A DNA stretch of 64,000 nucleotides from UBA8190 sp003453695 (GCA_036796975.1 DAIRBY010000004.1:1-64000), one strand, 5' to 3'; positions 7,103-16,355 are shown, numbered from the stretch's first letter. Numbers and translations: made by a program. The notes: generated from the sequence alone by a model not told the origin.

Positions 7103-9837
7103 GGCGTCGCCGCCGCCACGTCGGTCGGGTCTTCGGTGGCGCCGAGATAGGCACGGCGCACCTCTTGGCTGGCCAGCATCTGCTCGGTCGTGCCCTCGAA
7201 GATGAGGCGGCCGAAGTCGAGCACGTAGACGGTGCTGCACACCTGGCGCACGAGGGTCATGTCGTGTTCGATGATGAGCACGGTCACCCCTCGTCGGCGC
7301 ACCACCTCGCGCACGATGTCGCCGAAGTGCCGGCTCTCGGCGACGTCGAGGCCCGAGGAGGGCTCGTCCAGCAACAGCACGTCGAAGGGTCCCGCCAGCA
7401 CCCTGGCCAGCTCCACCAATCGGCGCTGTCCGGTGGTGAGCAGGCCCGCCTGCTGGCCGGCCAGCCCTTCGATCCCCACCAGGGCCAAGGCCTCCTCTCC
7501 GCGCGCCTGCACCTCCGCCCAGCGCTGTGGGCCCGACAGCAGCTGAGTGAGGGGGTTGCCACCTGCCATCGATGCTTCGCGGCCCAGCTGAACGTTCTGG
7601 CGCACGGTCAACGAGTCGAACAGCTGCGCGCGCTGGAACGTCCTGCCCAGTCCTCGCCGGGCCCGCTCAGCCGGCGCCATCTTCGTCGCCTCGGCCTCGT
7701 GGAGCACGACCGTGCCCGCGCTGGGCCGTATGAGCCCTGAGCACACGTTGAAGATGGTGGTCTTCCCGGCGCCGTTGGGACCGATGAGCCCGGTGACGGC
7801 GCCACGCTCAGCATGCAGGCTCACCCCGTCGACGGCCTGCAATCCCCCGAACCGCACCGACAGCCCCCGCACCTCGAGGGCGGGCGGGTGTGCACCTGGT
7901 GTCGGCGTCCCGGCGTCGCCCGGCGTGCCCGACGGCGGGACAGACGACACGGCTCGGGTCGTGTGCTTCTGTCGGCCCGCGCCGAGGCGTTCGAGGCGCT
8001 GGCGGAGGAACAGCGGCACCGAGGGGGCGTTGCCGTTCTGCAGGGCGAACATGGCGGCGAAGAGGCCGAACACGATCTCCAGGTACGTGTTGACGTTCCC
8101 CACGGTGACGTAGCCGGGGAACACGGCGAACCCCAGAGCGGCCACCACGGCGTACCACGGGTCGCCCACCGTGACGATCACCACCAGCGCCACCAGGGTG
8201 AGGGAGGTGAAGGGGGCGAAGTTCGCCCCCACCGCGTAGTAGTAGAGCGAGCTGGTGAGGGCACCGGCTACTGCCGCCATGGCGGCCCCGATGCAGAACA
8301 CGAGCACGAGAGTCGTGTTCGTGGTGGCGCCATGGGCCTCCAGGGCGAGGGGAGAGTCGGCCAGCCCGCCCAGCAACCGCCCCAGGCGACCCCGCTCGGC
8401 GGCGAGCACCGCCGCCACCGACAGCACGGCGATCACGAGCAGCAGGTAGTAGAAGCCCGAGTCCGACGACATGTTCCACGGCCCGATGCTCACGTGAGGG
8501 CGGGGGGTGGGCACGCCGGCGTTGACGCCGAACATGAGGTTGGTGGGATAGACCATCTCGGCCAGCAGCACCCCGAAGCCGAAGGTGGCGATGGCCAGGA
8601 ACACCCCCGACAGACGGATGGCGGGGATGGCGATCAGTGCCCCCACCGGCACCGCCACCAAGCCCGAGATGACGAGGCCGGCCAGCCAGGGGACGTGCCA
8701 GTCGGTGAGCAGGTGCCCGAAGGCTGCCGCCCCCACAGCGGCAAAGGCCAAATGGCACAGGGAGATCTGGCCTGCCTTGCGCACCATGAGCCCGAGGGAC
8801 AGAAACAGGATCACGTCGATGAGGAAGGCCGACCACACCGTGAGCTGGGGGCCGGCCACTTGCGGGGCGAAGGCCAGCGCCACCAACACCACCGCTCCGG
8901 CCCCGAGACGCACCCTGGTCGGTGCGTACCACGAGCTGCGCACCGGGAGCTTGTGCACCAACCGTCGCTCCATGAGCCGACGTCTGGGCGTGACCACGAG
9001 CACGACGAACAGGATGATGAACGGAAGGCCCACGGGCAGCCCGCTGAGCCAGCTGATCGACACCACGTACTTGGACGCCAGGGCGCCGGCAACGCCGATG
9101 ACGAGGCCCCCGGCAAAGGTGAGGGGAAGGTTCGAGAAGTACCCGACGGCAGCGGCGCCAAAGGCCTGGACCACCAGCATGGTGATGATCAGGGCGTCGA
9201 GGCTGAGGCTCGGAGCGAGGAGCAGCCCGGCCGCCGATGCGAACACCGTCCCGATGATCCACGCCCACCGGCGCACCCGCACCGGGCTCTCCCCGGTCAT
9301 GTCCAGCAGCTCAGGGTTGTCCACCACGGCGCGCATGGCGACCCCGATGCGCACCCAGCGAAACAGGTAGTACAAGCCGGCGGTGGCGACCACCGACACG
9401 ATGACCACGATGATCTGCTCCCAGGTCACGTTCACTCCGGCGAACCGCACCGTTGAGGTGGGCAGGAAGGACGGGAACGTCGAGGTCTGGTTGCCGAACC
9501 ACAAGGTGCCGACACCGAGGACCACGAGGAGCAGGCCCACCGTCGCCACCACCTTCAAGGTGGCGCTCACCGGGTCCAGGCGGCGTGCCACCAGCTCGAG
9601 CAGCACCCCTTCGACCGGGCCCATGACGAGCACGCACAGCAGGGCAGCCAAGGGCCAGGCCAGGCCGTGCTCGTCATGGAGGAAGTAGAAGACGAAGACC
9701 GACAGTGCCGCGATCGACCCGTAGGCGAAGTTGAAGATCCCCGACGTCTTGTAGGTGAGGACGAGGCCCGTGCCCGCCAAGCCGTACACCGCCCCCGTGG
9801 TGACCCCGATGACGATGAAGGGGAGGAACTGGCTCAT
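7099..9837 (-). CDS. Fused branched-chain-type ABC permease LivH-LivM with LivG ATPase
   Basis: A 912-residue fusion of three normally separate subunits. Residues 1 to about 285 are a LivH-like permease (VYGLAGTGLVLTYKTSGIFN near the start). Residues about 300-620 are a LivM-like permease (MVRKAGQISLCHLAFAAVGA; AIRLSGVFLAIATFGFGVLL). After a 30-residue hydrophilic linker comes a LivG-like ATPase with Walker A GPNGAGKT at 686-693, Walker B LLLDE at 821-825 and the LivG end region. The ABC signature is LTTGQ at 800-804 instead of the common LSYGQ/LSGGQ. It starts at an ATG overlapping the stop of the acyl-CoA ligase (ATGA). Permease-ATPase fusions of this family occur in actinobacteria. It works with LivF and the lipoprotein at 4985. 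Confidence 0.92.
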   Translation of the reverse strand: MSQFLPFIVIGVTTGAVYGLAGTGLVLTYKTSGIFNFAYGSIAALSVFVFYFLHDEHGLAWPLAALLCVLVMGPVEGVLLELVARRLDPVSATLKVVATVGLLLVVLGVGTLWFGNQTSTFPSFLPTSTVRFAGVNVTWEQIIVVIVSVVATAGLYYLFRWVRIGVAMRAVVDNPELLDMTGESPVRVRRWAWIIGTVFASAAGLLLAPSLSLDALIITMLVVQAFGAAAVGYFSNLPLTFAGGLVIGVAGALASKYVVSISWLSGLPVGLPFIILFVVLVVTPRRRLMERRLVHKLPVRSSWYAPTRVRLGAGAVVLVALAFAPQVAGPQLTVWSAFLIDVILFLSLGLMVRKAGQISLCHLAFAAVGAAAFGHLLTDWHVPWLAGLVISGLVAVPVGALIAIPAIRLSGVFLAIATFGFGVLLAEMVYPTNLMFGVNAGVPTPRPHVSIGPWNMSSDSGFYYLLLVIAVLSVAAVLAAERGRLGRLLGGLADSPLALEAHGATTNTTLVLVFCIGAAMAAVAGALTSSLYYYAVGANFAPFTSLTLVALVVIVTVGDPWYAVVAALGFAVFPGYVTVGNVNTYLEIVFGLFAAMFALQNGNAPSVPLFLRQRLERLGAGRQKHTTRAVSSVPPSGTPGDAGTPTPGAHPPALEVRGLSVRFGGLQAVDGVSLHAERGAVTGLIGPNGAGKTTIFNVCSGLIRPSAGTVVLHEAEATKMAPAERARRGLGRTFQRAQLFDSLTVRQNVQLGREASMAGGNPLTQLLSGPQRWAEVQARGEEALALVGIEGLAGQQAGLLTTGQRRLVELARVLAGPFDVLLLDEPSSGLDVAESRHFGDIVREVVRRRGVTVLIIEHDMTLVRQVCSTVYVLDFGRLIFEGTTEQMLASQEVRRAYLGATEDPTDVAAATP

Positions 9838-11336
9838 CTGGCCGTGTCCGCCCGCTCGGCGACCTGGGCGGCCACAGCGGCGTGGTTGAGCTTGCCGGCC
9901 TCGGTGCGAGGCAGGCGATCGGTGATCGAGAAGGACTTGGGCACCTTGTAGGCGGCCAGCCGCTCCCGGCAGTGGCGGCGGAGGTCGCCGGTCGAGGGCG
10001 GCGCCTTCGGGTCGGCCGGCTCGATCACGGCGTGCACCCGGCTACCCCACTCCTCGTCGGGCAGGCCCACCACGGCGCAATCGGCCACCTCGGAGTGCTC
10101 GAGCAACGCCGCCTCCACCTCAGCAGGAAAGACGTTGGCGCCACCCGACACGATCATGTCCACCCGGCGGTCGGCGATGTAGAGATATCCGTCCTCGTCC
10201 AGCCACCCCATGTCTCCCACGCTGGTGAAGCCGTCCTCACTCTGCTTGGCGGGAGGGGCGCCCAGGTAGAGGTGGCCTCCGGCGGTGGGCCCAGTCGTCT
10301 GGCGGAGGAAGATCTCCCCGACCTCCCCGGTGGCGACCTCGAGGCCTTCGTCGTCGAGGATGCGCACCTCGGTGTTGAGGCCGCGCCCCACGCTCCCCGG
10401 ATGGGCCAGCCACTCGTCGCCGCGCAGGAAGGTGACCCCCACCCGTTCCGAGGCCCCGTAGGAGACGAAGAACCGCTCCGGCCCCACCAGGTCGATCCAG
10501 AAGCGCACCAGCCACGGCGGGCACGGGCCTGCCCCTTGAAGCACCGAGCGCAGGCTCGAGAAGTCCCGGCCCTCGATACCGGCCAGACGCGCCAGTCGGA
10601 GCAGCATCACGGGCGCCATGGTCATGGTGGTCACCTGGTGACGCTCGATCAGGTCGGCGCACAGCTGCGCATCGAACCGCTCCATGAGCACCACCAGCTC
10701 GTCGCGGTCGAGAGCACCGTGGGAGATCCGAAACCCGTTGGTGTGGTACAGCGGCGCCGGCACCAGCTGCACCTGTCCCGGCCCCGAGCCCATCTGCTGT
10801 GCGGTCTGGTACGTGGGGGCGTCCGGGTCGTAGGTGCCCGGACCCGGGCTCACGATGAGCTTGGGCTGGCCCGTCGAGCCCGACGTGGCGATGGCGATGG
10901 CCGGGTCGGCGGTACGGTCGGGTAGGGGCTCGGCCAGAGCACGCCCGGCGTCGTCGAGCTGTGCCGAGGAGACGCCGGGCAGGTCCCCAAGCGGCCAGTC
11001 CCCCACCACCACCGACGGGGCGGCCACCGCCAGGAGTCGGGTGCGCTCCCAATCAGGCAGGTCGTAGCGCAACGGCAGCACGCAGGCGCCGAGCCGCCAA
11101 GCGGCGATCGTCACCATCATGTGCTGCGGTGAGTTGGGCAGGGCCACGGCCACCATCGATCCCTGACCGGCGCCGTGGTCGGCGAGCAGCCGGGCCATGT
11201 CGTCACCTCGCCGGTCGAGCTCGGACCAGGACACGACCTGCTCGCCGGCGTCGCTCCGGGCGAAGACGAGGGCCGGCGCGTCGGGATGGAGCGCGGCCAG
11301 CTCGGCGATCCGCCGTCCGAAGCTCACCGGCGCCAC
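9834..11336 (-). CDS. AMP-dependent acyl-CoA synthetase/ligase
   Basis: A 500-residue adenylate-forming enzyme. The P-loop motif ATSGSTGQPKLI is clear, as are the aromatic YGASERVG segment, the hinge region YLYIADRRVDMIVSGGANVF and the C-terminal KVPKSFSITDRLPRTEAGKL with the catalytic lysine. It activates a carboxylic acid as acyl-AMP and then acyl-CoA. The GTG at 11336 lies 30 bases after the previous ligase, and its 3' end overlaps the permease gene. Placement directly before the transporter genes in one transcription unit suggests the imported acid is the substrate; the side chain recognised cannot be read from sequence. Confidence 0.9.
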   Translation of the reverse strand: MAPVSFGRRIAELAALHPDAPALVFARSDAGEQVVSWSELDRRGDDMARLLADHGAGQGSMVAVALPNSPQHMMVTIAAWRLGACVLPLRYDLPDWERTRLLAVAAPSVVVGDWPLGDLPGVSSAQLDDAGRALAEPLPDRTADPAIAIATSGSTGQPKLIVSPGPGTYDPDAPTYQTAQQMGSGPGQVQLVPAPLYHTNGFRISHGALDRDELVVLMERFDAQLCADLIERHQVTTMTMAPVMLLRLARLAGIEGRDFSSLRSVLQGAGPCPPWLVRFWIDLVGPERFFVSYGASERVGVTFLRGDEWLAHPGSVGRGLNTEVRILDDEGLEVATGEVGEIFLRQTTGPTAGGHLYLGAPPAKQSEDGFTSVGDMGWLDEDGYLYIADRRVDMIVSGGANVFPAEVEAALLEHSEVADCAVVGLPDEEWGSRVHAVIEPADPKAPPSTGDLRRHCRERLAAYKVPKSFSITDRLPRTEAGKLNHAAVAAQVAERADTAR

Positions 11337-11366
11337 GGCTACCGCCGCCCCCGGCGCGGCGGCTCG

Positions 11367-12950
11367 CTAGCGGGGGCGCGCATGTGCCGGCTCGTCCAAA
11401 GCCGACTTCTGGATCTTGCCCATGGCGTTGCGCTCGAAGCCGTCCACCACGTGCAGGCGGGCCGGCACCTTGTAGCGGGCCAGGCGTTCGGCACAGGCGG
11501 CCCGCAGCTCGTCGGGGGAGACGCTCGTCCCCGGGACCAACTGCACGAAGGCCACCACCTCCTGGCCGAGGCGATCGTCGGGCCGGCCCACCACGGCGGC
11601 GTCGGCCACCCGGCCGTCGGCCCGCAGGGCCGCTTCGACCTCGGCGGGCGAGACCTTGGCGCCGCCGCGCACGATCACCTCCGAGCGCCTGCCGTGGAAG
11701 AACAGCACTCCCCCTTCGAGGTGCCCGAGGTCCCCGGTGTGGAGGACCCCGCCACCCAGGGCTCGGGCGCTGGCGTCGGGGTCCTCCCAGTACCCGAGGA
11801 AGGGCGAGTACACCCCCGCCAGCGGGCCGTGCTCGATGGCGGCCACGCAGATCTCGCCTTCCTGGCCGTCGGACAACACCACCCCGTCCCCGTCTCGGAT
11901 CGTGACCGACAGGTGCGGCATGGCCCGCCCCACGCTCCCCTGTGGGTGGGGCTCGCCCGGCGACTGCACCGTCACCACCGACGGCGCCTCGGTCGAGCCG
12001 TAGCCGGCCAGGACCTCCTTGCCGAAGCGCCGGCGGTAGGCGTCGGCCAACGAAGGCGCCAGCAGTGCCCCGCCGGCGCCGATGTGGGAGAGGCTGGCCA
12101 GGTCGGCGGGCCGCACCTCCTCGCTCACCACCAGGTCGTGGACGACGGTGGGCACCGAGGAGAAGCTCTCGATGCGTTCGCGGCGCACCCACTCGGCGAT
12201 GCCGACGGCGTCACGATGGTCGACGCACACACAGGTGCCGTCCAACTGGAACACGAGCAACGGGCACAGCGCCATGACGTTCAAAATGGTGAGCGGCAAC
12301 ACGGCTCCCTGGCGCCGCACCGCCCGCCAGCCTCCCCACACCCGGTTGACCGCACCCACCACCACCAGGTTGTGCTGGGAGTGCACCACACCCTTGGGTG
12401 CGCCGGTGGTGCCGCTCGTGTAGGCGATGGCCGCCGGGGCGGCGGGATCGACGCCGTTGCGCCGCCACGCCCGGTCCGGCGCGGCCGCCTCCACCATGCT
12501 CGCCCACGCCGAGGTGCCGGCCCCGGCCTCGCACTCCACGAGCTCCCCCAGCGCGGGCAACTCCCGTCGTCGAGGCGCCATGGCAGCAGCGGTGTCGGTG
12601 TCGCACAAGAGCACCTTCGCCCGGCTGTGGCCGAGCACGTACGCCTTCTCGACGGGGGCCAGGGCCCGGTTGGTGCCCACCCACACGGCCCCGAGTCGCA
12701 TGGCGGCCAGGAAGGCGACCACCAGGGCGGGGTCGTTGCCCATGCTCGCCGCCACCCGGTCGCCACGCCGGACACCGAGGCCGGCCAGAACGGAGACGGC
12801 CCGGTCGGCCGCCTCGTCCAACTGGCGGTAGCTGTAGCGGACCTCCCGGCCCACGAGCGCCTCGACGTCGGGACACCGCGCCAGCGGGCCGTCGAGGACC
12901 TCGGCCACCGAGGCGGGAGCGCCGGGAACTCGCCCGGGAAGGGCGGTCAT
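11367..12950 (-). CDS. AMP-dependent acyl-CoA synthetase/ligase
   Basis: A 527-residue acyl/aryl-CoA ligase. Key motifs are the P-loop AYTSGTTGAPKGVVHS, the YGSTEAPS segment, the hinge GRRSEVIVRGGAKVSPAEVE and the C-terminal MGKIQK with the catalytic lysine. It differs substantially from the downstream ligase at 9834, so the two probably act on different acids or on successive intermediates. The start is the ATG at 12950, 19 bases after the amidohydrolase stop. It belongs to the leftward operon led by the GntR gene. Confidence 0.9.
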   Translation of the reverse strand: MTALPGRVPGAPASVAEVLDGPLARCPDVEALVGREVRYSYRQLDEAADRAVSVLAGLGVRRGDRVAASMGNDPALVVAFLAAMRLGAVWVGTNRALAPVEKAYVLGHSRAKVLLCDTDTAAAMAPRRRELPALGELVECEAGAGTSAWASMVEAAAPDRAWRRNGVDPAAPAAIAYTSGTTGAPKGVVHSQHNLVVVGAVNRVWGGWRAVRRQGAVLPLTILNVMALCPLLVFQLDGTCVCVDHRDAVGIAEWVRRERIESFSSVPTVVHDLVVSEEVRPADLASLSHIGAGGALLAPSLADAYRRRFGKEVLAGYGSTEAPSVVTVQSPGEPHPQGSVGRAMPHLSVTIRDGDGVVLSDGQEGEICVAAIEHGPLAGVYSPFLGYWEDPDASARALGGGVLHTGDLGHLEGGVLFFHGRRSEVIVRGGAKVSPAEVEAALRADGRVADAAVVGRPDDRLGQEVVAFVQLVPGTSVSPDELRAACAERLARYKVPARLHVVDGFERNAMGKIQKSALDEPAHARPR

Positions 12951-12969
12951 GGGCCCGTGCGTGGCGCGC

Positions 12970-14148
12970 TCACCCCAGGCCGAAGATGCGCACGGCGTTG
13001 CCGGCGCAGATGCGACGGCGCTCCTCGACGTCGATGTGGCCCATCATCTCCATGATGGTCTTACGCGAGTAGGGCCAGTCGTTGCCGTGGTGCGGATAGT
13101 CGGTCGACCACATCATGTTGTCCAAGCCCACGGCGTGGCGGTTCTCGATCCCGTTGCGGTCCGTGATGAAGGTGGCCGACATGTTCCGGAACCAGTAGTA
13201 GGAGGGCGGCTGGGAGAGGGGGATCTCGCCCCAGGCACGGTTGCGCCAGTAGCGGTCGTCGATCTGCTCGAGGAAGTGCGGTATCCACCCCACACCCGTC
13301 TCGATCATGGCCACGTGCAGGCCGGGGTGGCGTTCGAAGGTCCCGGTGAAGATGAGCTGGCCCATGGTGGAGGGCACGGTGGAGAACACGCTGCCCAGGC
13401 CGGCCACCGCCTTGGCGTTGGCCCGGCTGGCCCTGGCCCGCTCGGCGGCCAGCGAGCTGAGCGGTCCTGCCGAGACCTTGGCCTTGCGGGCCGCCAGGCG
13501 GGCGGCGCGAGAGGTGAGGTTGATGTGGATGCACACCGGTACCTGCTCGTCGGCGGCCGCTGCCCAGAACGGATCGTCCTCGTCGGAGATGGAGTCGCCC
13601 CCCGACGGCCAGTTGGAGATGGCGACCGCCTTGAAGCCCTGGCTCTTCAGCTTGCGCAGGTAGTCCACGGCCGTGTCGATGCCGAGCGACGGGATCTGGC
13701 CCACTCCGATGAGGCGGGTGGGATCGGGGGCGGTGAACTGCTCGCGCAGGAAGTTGTTGTAGGCGTCGACCCCGGCCAGAACGAAGTCGTCGTCCTCGTC
13801 GCCCAGGAAGTGGCCGATGGTCCGCTGCGGGGCGAAGAGGATCTCGGCGTCGACGCCGTCGGTGTCCATGTCGGCCAGACGGGCCTCGCCGTCGTAGCAA
13901 CCCGTCCGGGCCCGCTCGTAGGTGATGCCCGTCCAGCGGAACTCGTCGTAGGCCAGCCCGGGGGTGGCCACCAGGCCGATGGGGTCGGGATCGGAGAAGC
14001 CGGCGAACAACCAGGCGTCCCCGCCCTCGGCGTCCTTCACGAGCTTGGGAGCGCGGTCCTGGTACTTCTTGGCCAGCCACTGGGACCAAATGTCGGGTGG
14101 CTCGAGGATGTGGGCATCGGCGGAGACGATCTCGTAGGTCCTGGTCAT
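12970..14148 (-). CDS. Amidohydrolase-2 family metal-dependent hydrolase
   Basis: A 392-residue TIM-barrel hydrolase of the amidohydrolase-2 (ACMSD-like) family. The N-terminal SADAHILEP contains the Asp11-x-His13 metal ligands; later ligands are likely in CIHIN and in the WSTDYPHHGNDWP segment near the C-terminus. Members act as decarboxylases or C-C/ester hydrolases; many actinobacterial copies sit in aromatic or steroid catabolic clusters. The ATG at 14148 has a strong GGAGGA site four bases upstream. It lies 43 bases after the regulator gene and before two CoA ligases, so it probably processes a ring-opened or carboxylated intermediate (inference). Confidence 0.87.
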   Translation of the reverse strand: MTRTYEIVSADAHILEPPDIWSQWLAKKYQDRAPKLVKDAEGGDAWLFAGFSDPDPIGLVATPGLAYDEFRWTGITYERARTGCYDGEARLADMDTDGVDAEILFAPQRTIGHFLGDEDDDFVLAGVDAYNNFLREQFTAPDPTRLIGVGQIPSLGIDTAVDYLRKLKSQGFKAVAISNWPSGGDSISDEDDPFWAAAADEQVPVCIHINLTSRAARLAARKAKVSAGPLSSLAAERARASRANAKAVAGLGSVFSTVPSTMGQLIFTGTFERHPGLHVAMIETGVGWIPHFLEQIDDRYWRNRAWGEIPLSQPPSYYWFRNMSATFITDRNGIENRHAVGLDNMMWSTDYPHHGNDWPYSRKTIMEMMGHIDVEERRRICAGNAVRIFGLG

Positions 14149-14191
14149 GGCTCCTCCGTGCCGGGAGTCGATGTGATGGTCCTGCAGCGGG

Positions 14192-14884
14192 TCACGTCAG
14201 CCACGGCGTGATGGCCTTCAAGTGCGACAGCATGCGCTTGCGGGCGAGCGCGGCGTCGCCGGATACGACGGCGTCCACGATGCGCCGGTGTGCCCGGCCG
14301 ATGTCCCTGCCGATCTCGAGAGCCCGGGGGCGCTTGACGGTGGCGAACTTCGTCTGGGCGTGCGAGCTCGACAACTTGGTGAGGGCGGCGACGAACAGTC
14401 GCAACGAGGGGTTGCCCGATAGCTCGGCGATGAGCACGTGCAGCTCGTGACTGAGCAGGTACTTGTGCGGGTCGGTGAGCTCGGCCTCTTCGTCCTTCAA
14501 CGCCTCGCGCAAGCGGACGCTCCCTTCCTCGTCGATGCGCGTCGCAGCCAGCTCCACGGCGGCCAGCTCGATGACCGAGCGCGATTCGAACAGCTGGGCG
14601 GGCGACACACCTTGGTAGTCCAGGAACATGGCCATCGGCGGCAAGACCGCTTCCATGTCCGGCGCCACCACCACCAGCCCGCCACCCGTGCCGCGGCGCG
14701 AGGAGACGACGAGATGATGCTCGAGGATGCGGGTGGCCTCCCGCATCACCGCCCGGGAGATCCCGTACTGCTCGGCCAGGCCGGCCTCCGACCCGAGCAC
14801 CTGTCCCACGGGCCATCCCATCTCGACGATCCGGCCTTCGATCTGGGCCGCCACCTGCTCGGCCAGCTTCGGCGTTCGGTCCAC
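14192..14884 (-). CDS. GntR-family regulator with FCD domain (FadR-like)
   Basis: A 230-residue regulator. Residues about 5-75 form a winged helix (GLAEQYGISRAVMREATRIL is the recognition region, followed by the RRGTGGG wing), and the rest is an FCD ligand-binding domain with the conserved SHELHVLIAELSGNPSLR and AHRRIVDAVVSGD histidine segments. FCD regulators sense organic acids or acyl-CoAs. The GTG at 14884 is preferred; a TTG at 14899 is an in-frame alternative. Neither has a clear ribosome site, and the proposed -10 ends about 25 bases upstream, so the leader is very short. The palindrome at 14907-14920 lies between this gene and the divergent hydrolase, the classical layout for autoregulation. 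Confidence 0.9.
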   Translation of the reverse strand: MDRTPKLAEQVAAQIEGRIVEMGWPVGQVLGSEAGLAEQYGISRAVMREATRILEHHLVVSSRRGTGGGLVVVAPDMEAVLPPMAMFLDYQGVSPAQLFESRSVIELAAVELAATRIDEEGSVRLREALKDEEAELTDPHKYLLSHELHVLIAELSGNPSLRLFVAALTKLSSSHAQTKFATVKRPRALEIGRDIGRAHRRIVDAVVSGDAALARKRMLSHLKAITPWLT

Positions 14885-14906
14885 GGGGAGCCAGACCAAG
14901 GTGCCC

Positions 14907-14920
14907 AATAGTATACGATT
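14907..14920. promoter_or_regulatory. Candidate GntR/FadR operator 2, divergent gntR/hydrolase promoter
   Basis: AATAGTATACGATT, the exact reverse complement of the site at 18059. It occupies the middle of the 43-base space between two divergent genes. Toward gntR it contains TATACT, toward the hydrolase TACGAT, both usable as -10 boxes; the hydrolase GTG begins eight bases after TACGAT. A bound repressor would therefore block both promoters. Confidence 0.7.
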
Positions 14921-14927
14921 CGCCTCG

Positions 14928-15578
14928 GTGCCGCTGGACCTCGACGAGCTGGTGCGGCCGGCGCACACCGCTCTCGTCACCCAGGAGTGCCAACGCGGCG
15001 TGTTGGGCGACGGCGAGATCTTCCCGGCGCTGGCCGACGCCGCCCGGGCGCGGGGCATGGTGGAGAAGGTGGCCGCGGCCGTGGCGGCGGCGCGCGTCGC
15101 CGGGGTGGCCGTGGTCCACTGCGTGGTAGCCCGCCGCCCCGACAACCGGGGATCGAGCCGCAACGCCCGGCTGTTCATCGCCGCCGAACGGTCGCCCACG
15201 CGGTTGGTCGAGGGCAGCGAGCAGGCGCAACTGCTGCCAGAACTGGGCCCCGAGCCGAGCGACCTGGTGGTGAGCAGGCTGCACGGCCTCTCCCCCATGC
15301 ACGGCACCGAGCTCGACGCCGTGCTGCGCAACCTGGGCATCTCCACCGTCGTCGGCGTGGGCGTGTCGCTCAACGTGGCCATCGTGAACCTCGCCTTCGA
15401 CGCCGTGAACCTCGGGTATCAGGTGGTGATCCCACGCGACGGCGTGGCCGGGACCCCGCCCGAGTACGGCGACGCCGTGCTCGAGCACACCTTGCCGATG
15501 GTGGCCACCGTCACCGACGTCGACTCGCTCGTGGCCGCCTGGCGGCGGACCGGCGCCGCTACAGCGGGCTCCGGCTGA
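14928..15578 (+). CDS. Isochorismatase-like hydrolase lacking the catalytic cysteine
   Basis: A 216-residue isochorismatase-fold protein. The fold is recognisable from the N-terminal TALVTQECQRGVLGD and the core VVGVGVSLNVAIVNLAF followed by DAVNLGYQVVIPRDGVAG. Where amidase-type members have the nucleophilic Cys (GxxxxxCV), this protein has Asn (VSLNVAI), and the first acidic residue is in a VTQE context rather than the usual ID. It is therefore unlikely to be a typical cysteine hydrolase. The GTG at 14928 begins eight bases after a -10-like TACGAT inside the operator, so the mRNA may be leaderless. It is transcribed divergently from the GntR gene, and its end overlaps the convergent SDR gene by 20 bases. 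Confidence 0.82.
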   Translation: MPLDLDELVRPAHTALVTQECQRGVLGDGEIFPALADAARARGMVEKVAAAVAAARVAGVAVVHCVVARRPDNRGSSRNARLFIAAERSPTRLVEGSEQAQLLPELGPEPSDLVVSRLHGLSPMHGTELDAVLRNLGISTVVGVGVSLNVAIVNLAFDAVNLGYQVVIPRDGVAGTPPEYGDAVLEHTLPMVATVTDVDSLVAAWRRTGAATAGSG

Positions 15579-16353
15579 TGCCCCCGTCCACCGTGAAGCA
15601 CGCCCCGGTCGTCCAGGCGGCGGCCTCCGAGCAGAGATAGGCCACCAACCCGGCCACGTCCTCGGGCTCGCCCAGGCGTCCGACCGGGATGGGCCGGCGC
15701 CGGAGGATCTCGGCCATCACGTCCTCGGCGGCGGAGCCGGTGGCGGCGGCGCTCTTCTGGGCGGCCTGGTCGACGGCCTCGGAGCGGATGAGGCCAGGGA
15801 TGACGCAATTGGCGGTCACCCCGTCTCCGGCGAAGGCGTCGGACAGGCTCTTCGAGAAATTCATGAGGGCGGCTTTGGCCGCGGCGTAGTGGGCGAAGAA
15901 GGGGTCGGGCTCCCGGCCCACCCGCGAGCCGATGTTGACGATCCGGCCCCAGCCCGCCTCACGCATCGGCCGGGCGCAGGCCAGCGACAGGCGTACGGCG
16001 CTAAAGAGGTTGAGCTCGAAACAGTCCTGCCACAGTTGTGGCGTCTGCTTGGCGAGGGGGACGGGAGCCCCCTTGCCGGCGTTGTTCACCAGGATGTCGA
16101 CGCGCCCGAAGCGCTCCAGACAGGCCTGTACCAGCGCCGCGGCGGCCTCGGCGTCGGTCACGTCGGCCGGGACGGCCAGCACGTCGGCCCCGACGGCGCG
16201 AAGTTCTGCTGCCGCGGTGGCGAGCCTGTCGGCCCCGCGTGCGCACACGAGCAGTGAGCCGCCTTCGCCGGCGAGGGCGCGGGCGATGGCAAGGCCGATG
16301 CCCTGGCTCGCCCCGGTGACGATGGCGGCGCGGCCCGTGATGCCCAGCTGCAC
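15559..16353 (-). CDS. SDR-family oxidoreductase
   Basis: A 264-residue classical short-chain dehydrogenase: the glycine motif TGASQGIG at 13-20, NNAG in the middle, the active-site Ser in NIGSRVG, and YAAAK. The C-terminal WTTGACFTVDGGISRSPL is the usual end of this family. Family members oxidise 3-hydroxyacyl-CoA or other secondary alcohols with NAD(P). The GTG at 16353 lies two bases after the upstream crotonase stop, so it belongs to a three-gene leftward unit with two crotonases that starts at 18004. It would supply the dehydrogenase step of a beta-oxidation-like sequence. Confidence 0.92.
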   Translation of the reverse strand: MQLGITGRAAIVTGASQGIGLAIARALAGEGGSLLVCARGADRLATAAAELRAVGADVLAVPADVTDAEAAAALVQACLERFGRVDILVNNAGKGAPVPLAKQTPQLWQDCFELNLFSAVRLSLACARPMREAGWGRIVNIGSRVGREPDPFFAHYAAAKAALMNFSKSLSDAFAGDGVTANCVIPGLIRSEAVDQAAQKSAAATGSAAEDVMAEILRRRPIPVGRLGEPEDVAGLVAYLCSEAAAWTTGACFTVDGGISRSPL

Positions 16354-16355
16354 GG

